Part shown: positions 8,302-16,799 of the stretch, piece after piece
Numbering within the stretch: the first letter of the stretch is position 1
Layout: every line of letters starts with the position of its first letter
Origin: Variovorax ginsengisoli
Lineage (GTDB): Bacteria > Pseudomonadota > Gammaproteobacteria > Burkholderiales > Burkholderiaceae_C
Assembly (NCBI RefSeq): GCF_030486595.1
Contig: NZ_JAUJZH010000027.1
Location: forward strand, 1 to 64,000
Direction of reading: 5' to 3'
Length of the DNA stretch: 64,000 nucleotides
Translations under genes and position numbers: made by a program
The notes under the pieces: model-generated
What the model was told of the DNA's origin: nothing
Databases searched by the model: none
The model's input: the letters and a program-made list of their open reading frames with translations, nothing else

Positions 8302-9599
8302 CCGCTGCACTATTCAGAAAATTCCGCTCAAACATTTCTGTTTCAAATGCAGGCGACATATCCACTTCGTACGCCAGCATCACGACTCGCCTCAACAAGG
8401 ATTTTTGGGATTTGGAGTCCGACTCGTCGCACCGAAGACAGGTGGGCTCGTATGGACGCGGCACTGCGATCCACGGCATCAGTGACCTCGACATGGTTTT
8501 CGAACTCCCGTGGGAGACGTATGAGCGATATAGACGCTATGAGAACAACGGGCCGTCCCAACTTCTCCAGGCTGTGAGGCAGTCGCTTCGAAAGCGATAC
8601 AGTAGTACCGATATTAAGGGCGATGGCCAAGTCGTCGTGATCACTTTCAAGAACTACGTGGTTGAGGTATTGCCGGCATTTAGAGACGTCGAAGCCGACG
8701 GTTACCGCTTCCCAGATTCCAACAATGGTGGCAGTTGGAAAATCTGCAAACCGGTCAAGGAAATGGAAGCCGTCGACGCACGAAGCGTCAAGACGAATAG
8801 AAATTACAAGCATGTCTGCAAGATGCTCCGCGCATGGAAAAATGCGCACGGCGTAAACATGGGCGGCCTGTTGTTAGACACACTTGTCTATAATTTTTTC
8901 AGCCAAACTTCAACGTATGATGGCGCAACCTACGCCTCTTACGACGAACTGATGGTGTCGGTTTTCAGCTACCTAGGCGGCCTCGAGCATCAAGACTATT
9001 GGGCTGCGCCGGGGAGCGGTCAACGAGTTTATGCGAGCGGCAAGTTTCAATCAAAAGCCAAAAAAGCTTCTGTCAAATGCGTCGAGGCAAAGGAAGCGGA
9101 TCGTGAATCACGGAAGGCCACGCTTTACCGGGAGGTTTTTGGAAGGTCGTTCCCGGCGACCAGCGAAACGGTCGTTAAAGCGGCTCTTGAGTCGGCAGAT
9201 CGCACCAGGTACACGACCGAAGAGTTCATCGAAGACAAATTCCCGGTCGACATTCGATATGACTTGGACATCGACAGCGAAGTCATGGGAAGTGGCATAG
9301 CGGCAGACCGTCTGAGACGGCTTGCCGCCGTTTTTCCATGGCTGCCTGTCGGCCGAAAACTCGAATTTTTCGTGGAGCGGTGTACTGTTCCGAAGCCCTA
9401 TGACCTGTATTGGAAGGTTCGGAACGTCGGGCCGGAGGCGGACCGACGCGGCATTCGCGGGCAGATTTATCCCGATGGAGGCCGAGAGCGGCAGCAAGAG
9501 CGCACGGACTTTCACGGCGACCATTACGTTGAGGCCTATGTGGTGAAGGACGACGTGTGCGTGGCGCGAGATGTCATCGACGTGCGCATCAATGGGTGA
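8283..9599 (+). CDS. SMODS/CD-NTase cyclic (oligo)nucleotide synthase with C-terminal AGS-C-like domain
   Basis: A 438-residue nucleotidyltransferase with the signature GSYGRGTAIHGISDLDMVF: G50-S51, with metal-binding D63 and D65. A third acidic residue lies at about E123 in NYVVEVLPAF. The middle is a helical domain (KTNRNYKHVCKMLRAWKN). The last 130 residues (FPWLPVGRKLEFFVE...YWKVRNVG) look like the AGS-C sensor domain found on many SMODS enzymes. It would make a cyclic nucleotide signal on phage infection and activate the SLATT effector encoded by the overlapping gene. No ubiquitin-like or HORMA/TRIP13 accessory gene is adjacent, so this is the short, two-gene CBASS arrangement. Confidence 0.87.
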   Translation: MQGDCMTAALFRKFRSNISVSNAGDISTSYASITTRLNKDFWDLESDSSHRRQVGSYGRGTAIHGISDLDMVFELPWETYERYRRYENNGPSQLLQAVRQSLRKRYSSTDIKGDGQVVVITFKNYVVEVLPAFRDVEADGYRFPDSNNGGSWKICKPVKEMEAVDARSVKTNRNYKHVCKMLRAWKNAHGVNMGGLLLDTLVYNFFSQTSTYDGATYASYDELMVSVFSYLGGLEHQDYWAAPGSGQRVYASGKFQSKAKKASVKCVEAKEADRESRKATLYREVFGRSFPATSETVVKAALESADRTRYTTEEFIEDKFPVDIRYDLDIDSEVMGSGIAADRLRRLAAVFPWLPVGRKLEFFVERCTVPKPYDLYWKVRNVGPEADRRGIRGQIYPDGGRERQQERTDFHGDHYVEAYVVKDDVCVARDVIDVRING

Positions 9600-10176
9600 C
9601 GTTGCGCGGCACGGGCGGCGCGCACGGCCGTCGAGCCCTGCCCGCGCGAGGCTCTCCAAGCCGTGATGCATCGAGTTGATAAATGCGCCGCTTCTGCCCT
9701 GAGCACGAGCTTTCCATTGCCCACTGCTCTGTCTGAGCCGAGGGCATGGGGACCAGGCACCACGTAAATCACATTCGCGCAACTGTCCACGGGTCTCGGC
9801 GGCTGCTCATCCATTGGCGGCTTCTCGGCAGCATCCCTGCCACAGCAGCTACCGTGTCCGACCGGTCGCGCGCGTTCATTGACGACTGGCGCACGAAACG
9901 CCATGGCGATTCAGTGTTTGTCGGACATCTAGGGACACATCTGGGCCTCCCCTCACGCATGATCGGTGCCGGCAGGTCTGCCGATGACCCGTAGCGGCAA
10001 ATCTGGCGGCACCTCGAGGCTGGATTTGTTCGATCCTCGCGCCCTACCAGCGACACGCTAGCTTCCAGCCCTACGTTGGTGGGCACGTTGCCTACGAACG
10101 CTCGGGATCCGGGCTCACGCATGTTCCTGGCTGATCGCGCTAGGTTCGTTCGAACGCATTCGATCGAGAGCTTCTC
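9600..10176. other. intergenic region downstream of the CBASS-like operon
   Basis: About 577 bp without a convincing gene. Frames are open on both strands because of the high GC, but none has a start with a ribosome binding site, recognisable motifs or sensible composition. It may mark the edge of the inserted defence module. Confidence 0.4.
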
Positions 10177-10560
10177 ATGATCAGCTTTTGGCATCTTCAG
10201 TTTCGGCGTGACCGGCCAATCTGGGCACTTGGTCAGTGCGGACAACACGGATTTGCCTTTCCAGCCCTTTTTCTTGCCGCAGCGCTAGCGTTCGCGCAGC
10301 AGCCGGCGGAGTTAGTGTCGCCGCCACAGCCGGCCGAAATTTCGAAGGGTTCACCTGCGCTGGCTCTGCCCGACGGAAAGTCAGCAGCGTCCAGCGGACC
10401 GGATCTACAAACCCACCCGAGTCCCGCCGCCGCCGCCAACGCGCAACGCGCCGCGCGCCAACCGGACGGCCCAAGCGCTCTCGAGTGCAAGGATCCTGGC
10501 TCCACGGCCGGAGAGCCAGCCAATCGGCCGCAAGGGGCCACCGCGCCGCCGCCTCCCTAG
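10177..10560 (+). CDS. possible exported Pro/Ala-rich protein
   Basis: An open frame of 127 codons. Around residues 25-42 it has a signal-peptide-like stretch (FAFPALFLAAALAFAQQPAE). The remaining sequence is rich in Pro, Ala and Gly and is probably disordered. The true start may be internal. It is directly upstream of the SYLF-domain gene, which is also exported. It could be a non-coding artefact of high GC. Confidence 0.3.
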   Translation: MISFWHLQFRRDRPIWALGQCGQHGFAFPALFLAAALAFAQQPAELVSPPQPAEISKGSPALALPDGKSAASSGPDLQTHPSPAAAANAQRAARQPDGPSALECKDPGSTAGEPANRPQGATAPPPP

Positions 10561-10603
10561 TGCCTATGAGGCGGATCTGCATGACACGTGAAAGGAGAAC
10601 GCA

Positions 10604-11164
10604 ATGAAACGTCGCAAGCTACTCGTCGTCGGTGCATCGCTGGCATCGTTGCTGGCCCGCGGCGCCTACGCGCAGGACAAGGCCGTCAAGCAGGCCGAGG
10701 TCAGGGCAAAGGCCAAGCAGGCGCTCGAGGATTTCTACAAGGCCGATGCCGAGATCAAGAGCGCTGTAGGCAAGGCGCCCGGTTACGCCGTGTTCACGAC
10801 CTACGGTTTGAGCTTCGGCCTTGGCGGAGCGGGCGGGAAGGGCATAGCGCACGACAGCAAGTCCAAAAAGGACGCGTACATGAACATCGCCCAGGCGAGT
10901 GCAGGCCTGCAGATCGGGGCCTCCGACACGCGCTATCTCTTCGTGTTCAAGGATGCCAAGTCGCTGGCCGACTTCATCGACAACGGCTGGGATGCCTCGG
11001 CCGGCGCTGCCGCGGGCGCAGGCACCGGCAGGGACGAGGCCAATGTCAAGGCGGGTGCTGTCGCGTTCTCGGGCGGCACGGCTTACGTGCTGACCAAGGC
11101 CGGCCTACAGGCGGGGGTGTCCCTCGGAGGATCGAAGGTCTGGAAGGACAAGGACCTGAACTAG
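10604..11164 (+). CDS. exported SYLF/YSC84-type lipid-binding domain protein
   Basis: The 186-residue protein has a signal peptide (MKRRKLLVVGASLASLLARG, cleavage near AYA-QDK). The SYLF (YSC84-like) domain follows: KAVGKAPGYAVFTTYGLSFGLGGAGGKGIAHD, a central FVFKDAKSLADFID and a glycine-rich end (SGGTAYVLTKAGLQAGVSLGG). SYLF proteins bind phosphoinositide-like lipids in eukaryotes. Bacterial homologues are periplasmic and poorly characterised. AAAGGAGAAC precedes the ATG at 10604. A fragment of a winged-helix regulator follows it. Confidence 0.85.
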   Translation: MKRRKLLVVGASLASLLARGAYAQDKAVKQAEVRAKAKQALEDFYKADAEIKSAVGKAPGYAVFTTYGLSFGLGGAGGKGIAHDSKSKKDAYMNIAQASAGLQIGASDTRYLFVFKDAKSLADFIDNGWDASAGAAAGAGTGRDEANVKAGAVAFSGGTAYVLTKAGLQAGVSLGGSKVWKDKDLN

Positions 11165-11185
11165 GGTTCGGACCTGAATCGCGCC

Positions 11186-11325
11186 GTGTGCTCGACTGCG
11201 CCCAAGGCGCGGCGCGATGTTTTGCGCTCGAACGGAAAGGAGATCACGCTGCGTCCCAAGACCTTCGCGCTCCTGTGTCATTTGGTCGACCAATCCTGGC
11301 CACCTGGTGGACAAGGAGGAGTAGC
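11186..11325 (+). pseudogene. fragment of an OmpR/CadC-type winged-helix regulator
   Basis: Residues RSNGKEITLRPKTFALLCHLVDQ match the beta-hairpin and first helix of the winged-helix effector domain. The continuation NPGHLVDKEE lies one frame away. Only about 40 residues remain, and no recognition helix follows. The upstream and downstream parts are absent, so this is a relic from an earlier rearrangement. Confidence 0.55.
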
Positions 11326-11622
11326 GACGCGAGCTCCGGCTCCCACGCGCCCGCTGATGAACTTCGTACTGGACCTGGAACACCAGGCTGATGAGGTATG
11401 ACGGCGTGCGCGGACCGCTTTCGTAAGGACGGCTGAAGGTCGAGGACAAGGTCCTGCGCCGTCATGGGACCGGTCCACTTCTGGGCACATCAAGTTCCGT
11501 ACGGCTTGCGTTCGGCCAAGGCCCCGCAGGCACGGCACGGTCGAAGTCGAGCACTTTGGTCACCGCCATCGCTGGATTCGGATCTGGTTCTAGTAATTCC
11601 GGGCGTCGCTGTTTTTTTCTTT
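11326..11622. other. intergenic region upstream of kfrA
   Basis: No gene recognised. The GC content drops towards the end, in the AT-rich stretch leading into the palindromes at 11623 and the kfrA start at 11715. Confidence 0.4.
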
Positions 11623-11639
11623 CATACATATCATGTATG
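11623..11639. promoter_or_regulatory. perfect palindrome upstream of kfrA, putative KfrA operator
   Basis: CATACAT-ATC-ATGTATG is a perfect inverted repeat with 7-bp arms and a 3-bp spacer, about 75 bp before the kfrA start. A related but imperfect stretch (CGTATTATACATCAC) follows at about 11649-11663. KfrA proteins are known to autoregulate by binding palindromic sites at their own promoter, so this is the likely operator. The surrounding AT-rich sequence probably contains the promoter. Confidence 0.6.
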
Positions 11640-11714
11640 ATGTGCTACACGTATTATACATCACTTTCGATAATCTATTATTATCGCAAGTAAAAGACAG
11701 CGAGGAAAGCCGGC

Positions 11715-12833
11715 ATGACCCTGAAAAGTTCGAGCAACAACAACATCCATCCAATTCGCAGCGGCCGTGGGATCCAGGAGGCGCAAGTCTGGGAAGCGGC
11801 CGACTGGCTGCTGCAGGAAGGCCTGCGCCCGACGATCGAGCGCGTCCGCCAGAAGATCGGCAGCGGCTCGCCCAACACCGTGAGCCCGATGCTGGAGCGC
11901 TGGTTCGCCACGCTCGGCAAGCGCCTGGACGGTCATGGCGCCGACCTGGCCGACGGCGAGGCGCACCAGCTCCCCCTGGCCGTCGTCCAGTCGGCGAAGT
12001 TGTTCTGGGATGCCGCCCGCCGCGAGGCCGACCAGGTGCAGGTCCAGAAGACCGAGGCGGCCCGGCGCGAAATCGAACTGCAGCGCACCGCTCTGGCCCA
12101 GAAGGAAGCGGACCTGCAGCAGCGCGAGACCTCCTTCGAGCAGGCCCGGGTGGCGCTCGATGAGGCCCTGGCGTCCTCGCGCCAGGCGGTCACGGCCATG
12201 GAGGCGCAGATGCACACGCAGCAGCAGGAATCCGCTCGCCTTCTCAGCGACGCCGAAGCCGAGGTGCGGCGCCTGCGCAAGGCGTTCGACGAGGCCGTGG
12301 CCAGCAAGGAAGCCCTGCGGGAGAAGGCATCAATGGAACTAGGCGCGGCGCAGCGTGACGCCAGGGAGGCCGAGCAACGCCATGTCGCCCACGAGCGCCG
12401 GCTCCTTGCCGACGTCGATCGCGAGCGGGTGGCCGCGCGCCAGGCCGCCGCAGATCTTGCGAAGGAGCAGAAGGCCCGCGCGGCGGACCTCGACACAGCA
12501 CGCGCCGCGCAGGAGGCGGCACAGCAGGTGCTTCTGGCCGAGAAGGCCGCGCACCGCGATGCGGCCGCCGTGTGGTCCCGCCAACAGCAGGAGGGCCAGG
12601 TCGAACTTGCGACCCTGCGCGAGCGCGCCGCCGGGGCAGAGCAGCGGGCCGCCGACCTCGCCGCGCAGCTGGAGCGCCAGCAGGGGCAGGCCGAGCGGGA
12701 GATCTCACAATTGCGCGACAGCCAGGCAGCTACGGCAGCAGCGCTGCGCCAGCTCGAGGCGCGCAGCACCGACGCTGGGGGTGCAAAGCCTCCGACGGGC
12801 CGCGCAGCAGCGAAGGGCAAAAAGACGACTTAG
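11715..12833 (+). CDS. kfrA: KfrA-like plasmid DNA-binding, coiled-coil protein
   Basis: Residues 20-75 (QVWEAADWLLQEGLRPTIER, then VRQKIGSGSPNTVSPMLERW) form the KfrA N-terminal helix-turn-helix domain. Residues of about 95-350 are an almost uninterrupted Ala/Glu/Gln/Arg coiled coil, and the tail is basic (GRAAAKGKKTT). KfrA binds its own promoter and helps organise and partition low-copy broad-host-range plasmids. Its coiled coil is thought to build filament-like networks. At 372 residues it is in the usual range. It stands alone between two palindromes. Its presence is the strongest argument that this DNA is, or derives from, a plasmid. Confidence 0.88.
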   Translation: MTLKSSSNNNIHPIRSGRGIQEAQVWEAADWLLQEGLRPTIERVRQKIGSGSPNTVSPMLERWFATLGKRLDGHGADLADGEAHQLPLAVVQSAKLFWDAARREADQVQVQKTEAARREIELQRTALAQKEADLQQRETSFEQARVALDEALASSRQAVTAMEAQMHTQQQESARLLSDAEAEVRRLRKAFDEAVASKEALREKASMELGAAQRDAREAEQRHVAHERRLLADVDRERVAARQAAADLAKEQKARAADLDTARAAQEAAQQVLLAEKAAHRDAAAVWSRQQQEGQVELATLRERAAGAEQRAADLAAQLERQQGQAEREISQLRDSQAATAAALRQLEARSTDAGGAKPPTGRAAAKGKKTT

Positions 12834-12850
12834 CCCGAGAGCCCTGGGGT

Positions 12851-12868
12851 CGTATGTTTTCACATACG
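12851..12868. promoter_or_regulatory. palindrome just after kfrA
   Basis: CGTATGT-TTTC-ACATACG is a perfect inverted repeat with 7-bp arms, 18 bp after the kfrA stop. It has no GC-rich stem or T-tract, so it does not look like a terminator. Its GTATGT/ACATAC arms resemble the upstream kfrA palindrome, which suggests a second KfrA-binding site. Confidence 0.45.
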
Positions 12869-13104
12869 GTATGTTTTGCCAGGCCATGGCGAGCAACTGC
12901 CGGCGAAGACAGGGCGACGCTTTGCCGAACGCCCGGCATGACGGCAAATCCCCTCCAGAGCCTCTATTCACAGTTCGAAGACCTATAGGACCGGTTGATG
13001 AGAGAACATGGCCTGATGCCAATTGCCGCCCTCCACTCCCCTCCACTTATGCAGGCAGCGCCCTACACTGCATCGCGTGCTCCCACACCTCTCACTGAAA
13101 AGTC

Positions 13105-13599
13105 ATGTCAACCGCACAACTCGATCTCGATTCAGCAACGCAAGCCGCCTCGCAAAAGTTGCTGATGGAAGCAGGCTATGAGCCGAAAGATGACTGGCTC
13201 TACATTGACGATCTGGTTGACCAGATCCGCAGTACCAACGCTGGGCAAGCTGATCTGCTTCAGCAAGTCGACCACTACTTGGCAACGACGGCAGCGCCCT
13301 CGCGCAGGGCCTTCAAGATCTTCTGTCGAACGCTCTACCAACAGGACGCCGATAGGCAGCGCGCCGAAAAGCTCGCAGAGGGAATGGCCCGCGTCTATGC
13401 GAGCGCGGGCGTTGCTGAGCCCGATGCCGGACACAAGGCACTAGCGCTGCGCATTTCCGAGTTGGAGCTAGCAGTGCAGGGCTATGCTGCGCGCTTGCGC
13501 AAAGCTGAGGAGGCTGCTGCAGATTCGGCGGCGAAAGAAAAGTCGTCTGGCACCTTGCCCTTCCTCGCGGGCGTCATGATTGGAGGGACACTGTTTTGA
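13105..13599 (+). CDS. hypothetical protein with helical C-terminus (164 aa)
   Basis: A soluble, largely helical protein beginning MSTAQLDLDSATQAASQKLL. Residues of about 110-145 (LRISELELAVQGYAARLRKAEEAAADS) look like a coiled coil. The last 16 residues (LPFLAGVMIGGTLF) are hydrophobic and could be a membrane anchor. About 270 bp separate it from kfrA, with no clear gene in between. It converges on the next gene, with 42 bp between stops. Function unknown. Confidence 0.65.
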   Translation: MSTAQLDLDSATQAASQKLLMEAGYEPKDDWLYIDDLVDQIRSTNAGQADLLQQVDHYLATTAAPSRRAFKIFCRTLYQQDADRQRAEKLAEGMARVYASAGVAEPDAGHKALALRISELELAVQGYAARLRKAEEAAADSAAKEKSSGTLPFLAGVMIGGTLF

Positions 13600-13641
13600 C
13601 GGCCCCGGGGCGGCGCGGTCGCCCCACATGTCGCCCGCCGC

Positions 13642-14325
13642 CTAAGGCTCCGGCGAGGCGAGAGCCTGGATGCTCCGGATGATCAGCGTGCCAAGCTGGC
13701 GCGTATTGAACGGGTTGCCCCTCTGGTTGAGCAACCCAACATTGAGCCGCACGGCCAATTCGCGCAGCACCGGCTTGGCCGGCACCTGGGGCTCGCCATC
13801 ACGCAGGACCTCGATGGGTCCGCTTTCGAGCTCGCGCACCAGCACCCCGTCAAGGGTCGCCTCCGAAGCGAGGGGTGACGTCTCCCGCGGCGCAGCGCGA
13901 TTGGGCGCAAGGCGTCGCAACGGGATGTTCAGCCGGCCAGACCCGCGATCCTCAGTCATGAGCTGGCGCGCATCGGCGATCGGCTTGTCCAACAAGGTCT
14001 CGACCTGCATCTCCTCCGTGTTGATCCGCAGGACAAACACCCGATCGACCTGGTCGAGCGTATTTGGATTGAACGAGATAGATCCATCGAGCCCACTCTG
14101 AGCGGTCGTCTTGACAGAAATCCGTTCATTGATCGCGCTCACGACGTCGTAACCGCGTTGGTTCACCTGCGTGGCCATCTGCCCGTTGGTGATCATCGCG
14201 ACGTAGAGCTCCCCAATGCGCCCGCACAGGTGCCGAACCTCCGTCGGGGCAACTCCCCAGGAGATCTCCCTCTCGAGCCAGGACATTGCCTCGCCCAAGG
14301 ACTGGATCAGCTGCATCTGCGACAT
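13642..14325 (-). CDS. conserved protein, possibly nuclease-like (DUF6998-like)
   Basis: The 227-residue protein begins MSQMQLIQSLGEAMSWLERE. It contains HLCGRIGELYVAMITNGQMA followed by NQRGYDVVSAINERISVKTTA. The order G-x-D...(I/E)-x-V-K-T-T resembles the core of PD-(D/E)XK nuclease folds such as restriction endonucleases, though the acidic residue before VKTT is not obvious. SISFNPNTLDQVDRVFVLRI follows. The assignment to DUF6998 is from memory and uncertain. I placed the start at 14325 rather than in the upstream low-complexity extension. It is divergent from the small gene at 14411. Confidence 0.55.
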   Translation of the reverse strand: MSQMQLIQSLGEAMSWLEREISWGVAPTEVRHLCGRIGELYVAMITNGQMATQVNQRGYDVVSAINERISVKTTAQSGLDGSISFNPNTLDQVDRVFVLRINTEEMQVETLLDKPIADARQLMTEDRGSGRLNIPLRRLAPNRAAPRETSPLASEATLDGVLVRELESGPIEVLRDGEPQVPAKPVLRELAVRLNVGLLNQRGNPFNTRQLGTLIIRSIQALASPEP

Positions 14326-14410
14326 CGCCACGATCGGTTCCTTTGTGGTGCTGGAGTTCCGGGCCAATCCTATCTCCTGCGCCAGGTGCACAGCCGAGTA
14401 CGATCTCGCC

Positions 14411-14632
14411 ATGCCCGACAACCTCGGGACACCTCTCTTCTCCCGCTCCCCCGCCCTCCTCCGCATGCCCTCGTGGCTGGGCCGGGGCGTGCATGAGGAG
14501 CACGAACTCGCCTTCGAGCCGGGCGACTACAAGATCACCCCAGGCGATCGGTGGACCGTGACGCTGCTGAAGTCGGGGGAGACGGTCTACTCGGGGATCG
14601 GGCCTGTTGAGATCGTCCGCGTCAAGGCGTAG
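14411..14632 (+). CDS. small hypothetical protein (73 aa)
   Basis: Begins MPDNLGTPLFSRSPALLRMP and ends with a beta-rich segment (PGDYKITPGDRWTVTLLKSG, then PVEIVRVKA). No membrane segment. It is transcribed divergently from the nuclease-like gene, with about 85 bp between starts. Function unknown. Confidence 0.5.
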   Translation: MPDNLGTPLFSRSPALLRMPSWLGRGVHEEHELAFEPGDYKITPGDRWTVTLLKSGETVYSGIGPVEIVRVKA

Positions 14633-14656
14633 CCCACCGAGCGGCCCGAGCGGCCG

Positions 14657-14899
14657 TCAATGCGTTGATCCTCTGGATCCTCCGCATGTGCCCTCAAGAT
14701 GGTCGGCCAGTTCGCGGAGCAATCTCGGCGCCTCCTTGGCGAATTCGCTGCTCTCAGTGAGCGCCTCAAGAGCTTGAACGGAGTAGCCGCTGCCCTTCGG
14801 CCCCCCAACGACGACCAGCATGACCGCACTGGCCTGGGTCTCATTGCGCACCCTTGCGCACAAGGAGTCGTAGATGCTGGCGTCCATTGCTAACGGCAT
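14657..14899 (-). CDS. small hypothetical protein (80 aa)
   Basis: Starts MPLAMDASIYDSLCARVRNE; a second Met four codons on could also be the start. A hydrophobic strand and glycine loop (SAVMLVVVGGPKGSGYSVQA) is followed by two helices (TESSEFAKEAPRLLRELADHL). Likely soluble. Function unknown. Confidence 0.5.
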   Translation of the reverse strand: MPLAMDASIYDSLCARVRNETQASAVMLVVVGGPKGSGYSVQALEALTESSEFAKEAPRLLRELADHLEGTCGGSRGSTH

Positions 14900-15110
14900 G
14901 CGTCTTCCTTCGTCTGCATATTGAAGGTGTAGCTTAGCAATGCCCGATCGGGATGCCGTCGCCGGGCAAGCGACCTAGTTTGGCCCCGGGCGCGCAACAG
15001 AGAAAAGTCGCCGCGGGGCGGGCTCGGATCGCGTAGCTATACTGCGGCCGACCTCGGGTGCAGTATAACTTTTGGTCGTTTTCCCCTCGGCGAAGTGTTC
15101 GATGCCGGCG
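14900..15110. other. intergenic region, nothing recognised
   Basis: About 210 bp without a gene or clear signal between two minus-strand genes of unknown function. Confidence 0.4.
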
Positions 15111-15773
15111 TCAGCTCGGCCTGGTCACCAGCACATCGGCGAGCGTCGCGCCGCCATGCGCAGCCGCCGTTTCGCCCACCAGCGCCCCTGGCTCCAGGTC
15201 CATTTCGACCATGTTCCCCACAAATTCGATCAGCGTCTCGCGATCGAGCATGCCCGGGATCGGGTCATCGCCGTATCCGAACCCAGCGAGCACCTCACCG
15301 TCGACCAGGCGGTACAGCAGCAGAATCCAATGGTGGTTGTCGAGCTCCGGTGACTGCTCGGCCGTGGCGATGAACCCCGGCGCCGCGGCGATCGCGCGCA
15401 GGCCCGCGGCGAACGCCTGCAACGACTCCGGCGACGCCATCGATCCCTCCTTCGCCCGCGCCGCTTGGCTGGCACTTGCCATGGCCACAGCAGCAAGCGC
15501 GCGCAGTTTGTGGCTATCGCCTCCCTCGACCTCGTTCTTCACTGCCACCAGCTGCGCCGGCGACATCGCCGCGGACGCGACCCAGAGGTTGCTCGTGTTG
15601 ACCAGGTAGACGAACGCATCGGTCGCCAGCGGCTGCCGTCCCGCATGGAGATCGAGGCCCCAATTCGGCCTGGGCTCCTGCGCCAGCGCGCCAACGGCTT
15701 TCCAGAACGAGCGCTCCGGTCCTGCGGTGGCAGCGACGCGCCGCAGCAGCGCCTGGGTCTTGAACGATGACAA
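15111..15773 (-). CDS. hypothetical protein (220 aa)
   Basis: A soluble mixed alpha/beta protein beginning MSSFKTQALLRRVAATAGPE. The middle is alanine-rich and helical (LRALAAVAMASASQAARAKE), followed by HHWILLLYRLVDGEVLAGFG. No catalytic motif recognised. It is divergent from the metallophosphoesterase gene, separated by about 110 bp. Confidence 0.6.
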   Translation of the reverse strand: MSSFKTQALLRRVAATAGPERSFWKAVGALAQEPRPNWGLDLHAGRQPLATDAFVYLVNTSNLWVASAAMSPAQLVAVKNEVEGGDSHKLRALAAVAMASASQAARAKEGSMASPESLQAFAAGLRAIAAAPGFIATAEQSPELDNHHWILLLYRLVDGEVLAGFGYGDDPIPGMLDRETLIEFVGNMVEMDLEPGALVGETAAAHGGATLADVLVTRPS

Positions 15774-15882
15774 CTTTTGGCTTCCAAAAACAGATCCCCC
15801 GATGCTACCCCTCCGATTTGCAGGGCCAGGCGCCGCCCTGCCCTAGCGCGATCAAGAGCAGCTCCCGTAAGCTAGTCGCCAC

Positions 15883-16710
15883 ATGAAGCTCCTCGTCCTC
15901 TCAGACCTGCACCTCGACAGCGGCACCTTCCGCGTGCCAGAGGTCGAAGTCGACGCCGTGATCCTGGCGGGCGACATCGCTGCGACCGCGGCCAAGGCGC
16001 TTCGCTGGGCACAGCGGCCCGGCAACTTCGGCGAGAACACACCGATCATCTTCGTGCCGGGCAACCATGAGTTCTACGGCGGCGTGATGGACACGGCGCT
16101 GGCGGACATGCGCCAGGCTGCCTCCAACAACGTGCATGCGTTGAGTTCCGGGGAGGTCGTTCTCCAGGGCGTCCGCTTCCTTGGAACGACCCTGTGGACA
16201 GACTTCGCACTCGGGATCGAGACCGAAGCAGGCGCGATCAGCGATGTCCCGCGCGCCATGAAGGCCGCGCGCTGGAAGATGAACGACTACAAGTACATCC
16301 GCGTAGCGGAAAACGTCAGCCGCAGCGGGTATTCCGACAGGGTGAAGCGGCGCAAGCGCCGCCTGACGCCCGAGGACACGGCCGCGCTTCACCTCACGCA
16401 GCGCCAGTGGCTCGCCGGCAAGCTGGCTGAGCCCTTCGAAGGCCGCACGGTCGTTGTCACCCATCACGCGCCACACCGGGGATCGCTCGATCAGAAGTTT
16501 GCATCGCACTGGATCTCGACAGCGTACGCGAACGAGCTTCCTGAGAACTTCTTCGACGTCCCCATCGCCTGGATCCACGGCCATACCCATGAGAGCGTGG
16601 ACTACCGGGTTGGCAACACCCGGGTCGTGTGCAATCCGCGCGGCTACGCGAGCGCGTTCGAGCCCGAGCTCAATCCCGCGTTCAATCCCGGGCTGGTCAT
16701 CGAAGTCTGA
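15883..16710 (+). CDS. calcineurin-like metallophosphoesterase
   Basis: All metal-binding motifs of the family are present in order in 275 residues: D-x-H in LVLSDLHLD (about 8-10), GD in VILAGDIAA, GNHE in FVPGNHEFYGG, H in VVVTHHAPH and GHxH in WIHGHTHES. The enzyme hydrolyses phosphate esters with two metal ions; the substrate cannot be inferred. A basic insert (VKRRKRRLTPEDT) precedes the histidine motif. No signal peptide, so it is cytoplasmic. A PAPS-reductase-like gene follows on the same strand after 89 bp. Confidence 0.9.
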   Translation: MKLLVLSDLHLDSGTFRVPEVEVDAVILAGDIAATAAKALRWAQRPGNFGENTPIIFVPGNHEFYGGVMDTALADMRQAASNNVHALSSGEVVLQGVRFLGTTLWTDFALGIETEAGAISDVPRAMKAARWKMNDYKYIRVAENVSRSGYSDRVKRRKRRLTPEDTAALHLTQRQWLAGKLAEPFEGRTVVVTHHAPHRGSLDQKFASHWISTAYANELPENFFDVPIAWIHGHTHESVDYRVGNTRVVCNPRGYASAFEPELNPAFNPGLVIEV

Positions 16711-16799
16711 GCACCTATGTTCGCGGTACAGTAATGTCGCGGATATATTTCTTCGATCTGCACTAGCGCGATTGCGAATGCGGTCCGTATGCTGATTGC

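Noticed and set aside
12851..12868. Terminator of kfrA
   Set aside because: The stem is AT-rich and short with no T-tract, and resembles the upstream palindrome, so an operator is more likely.
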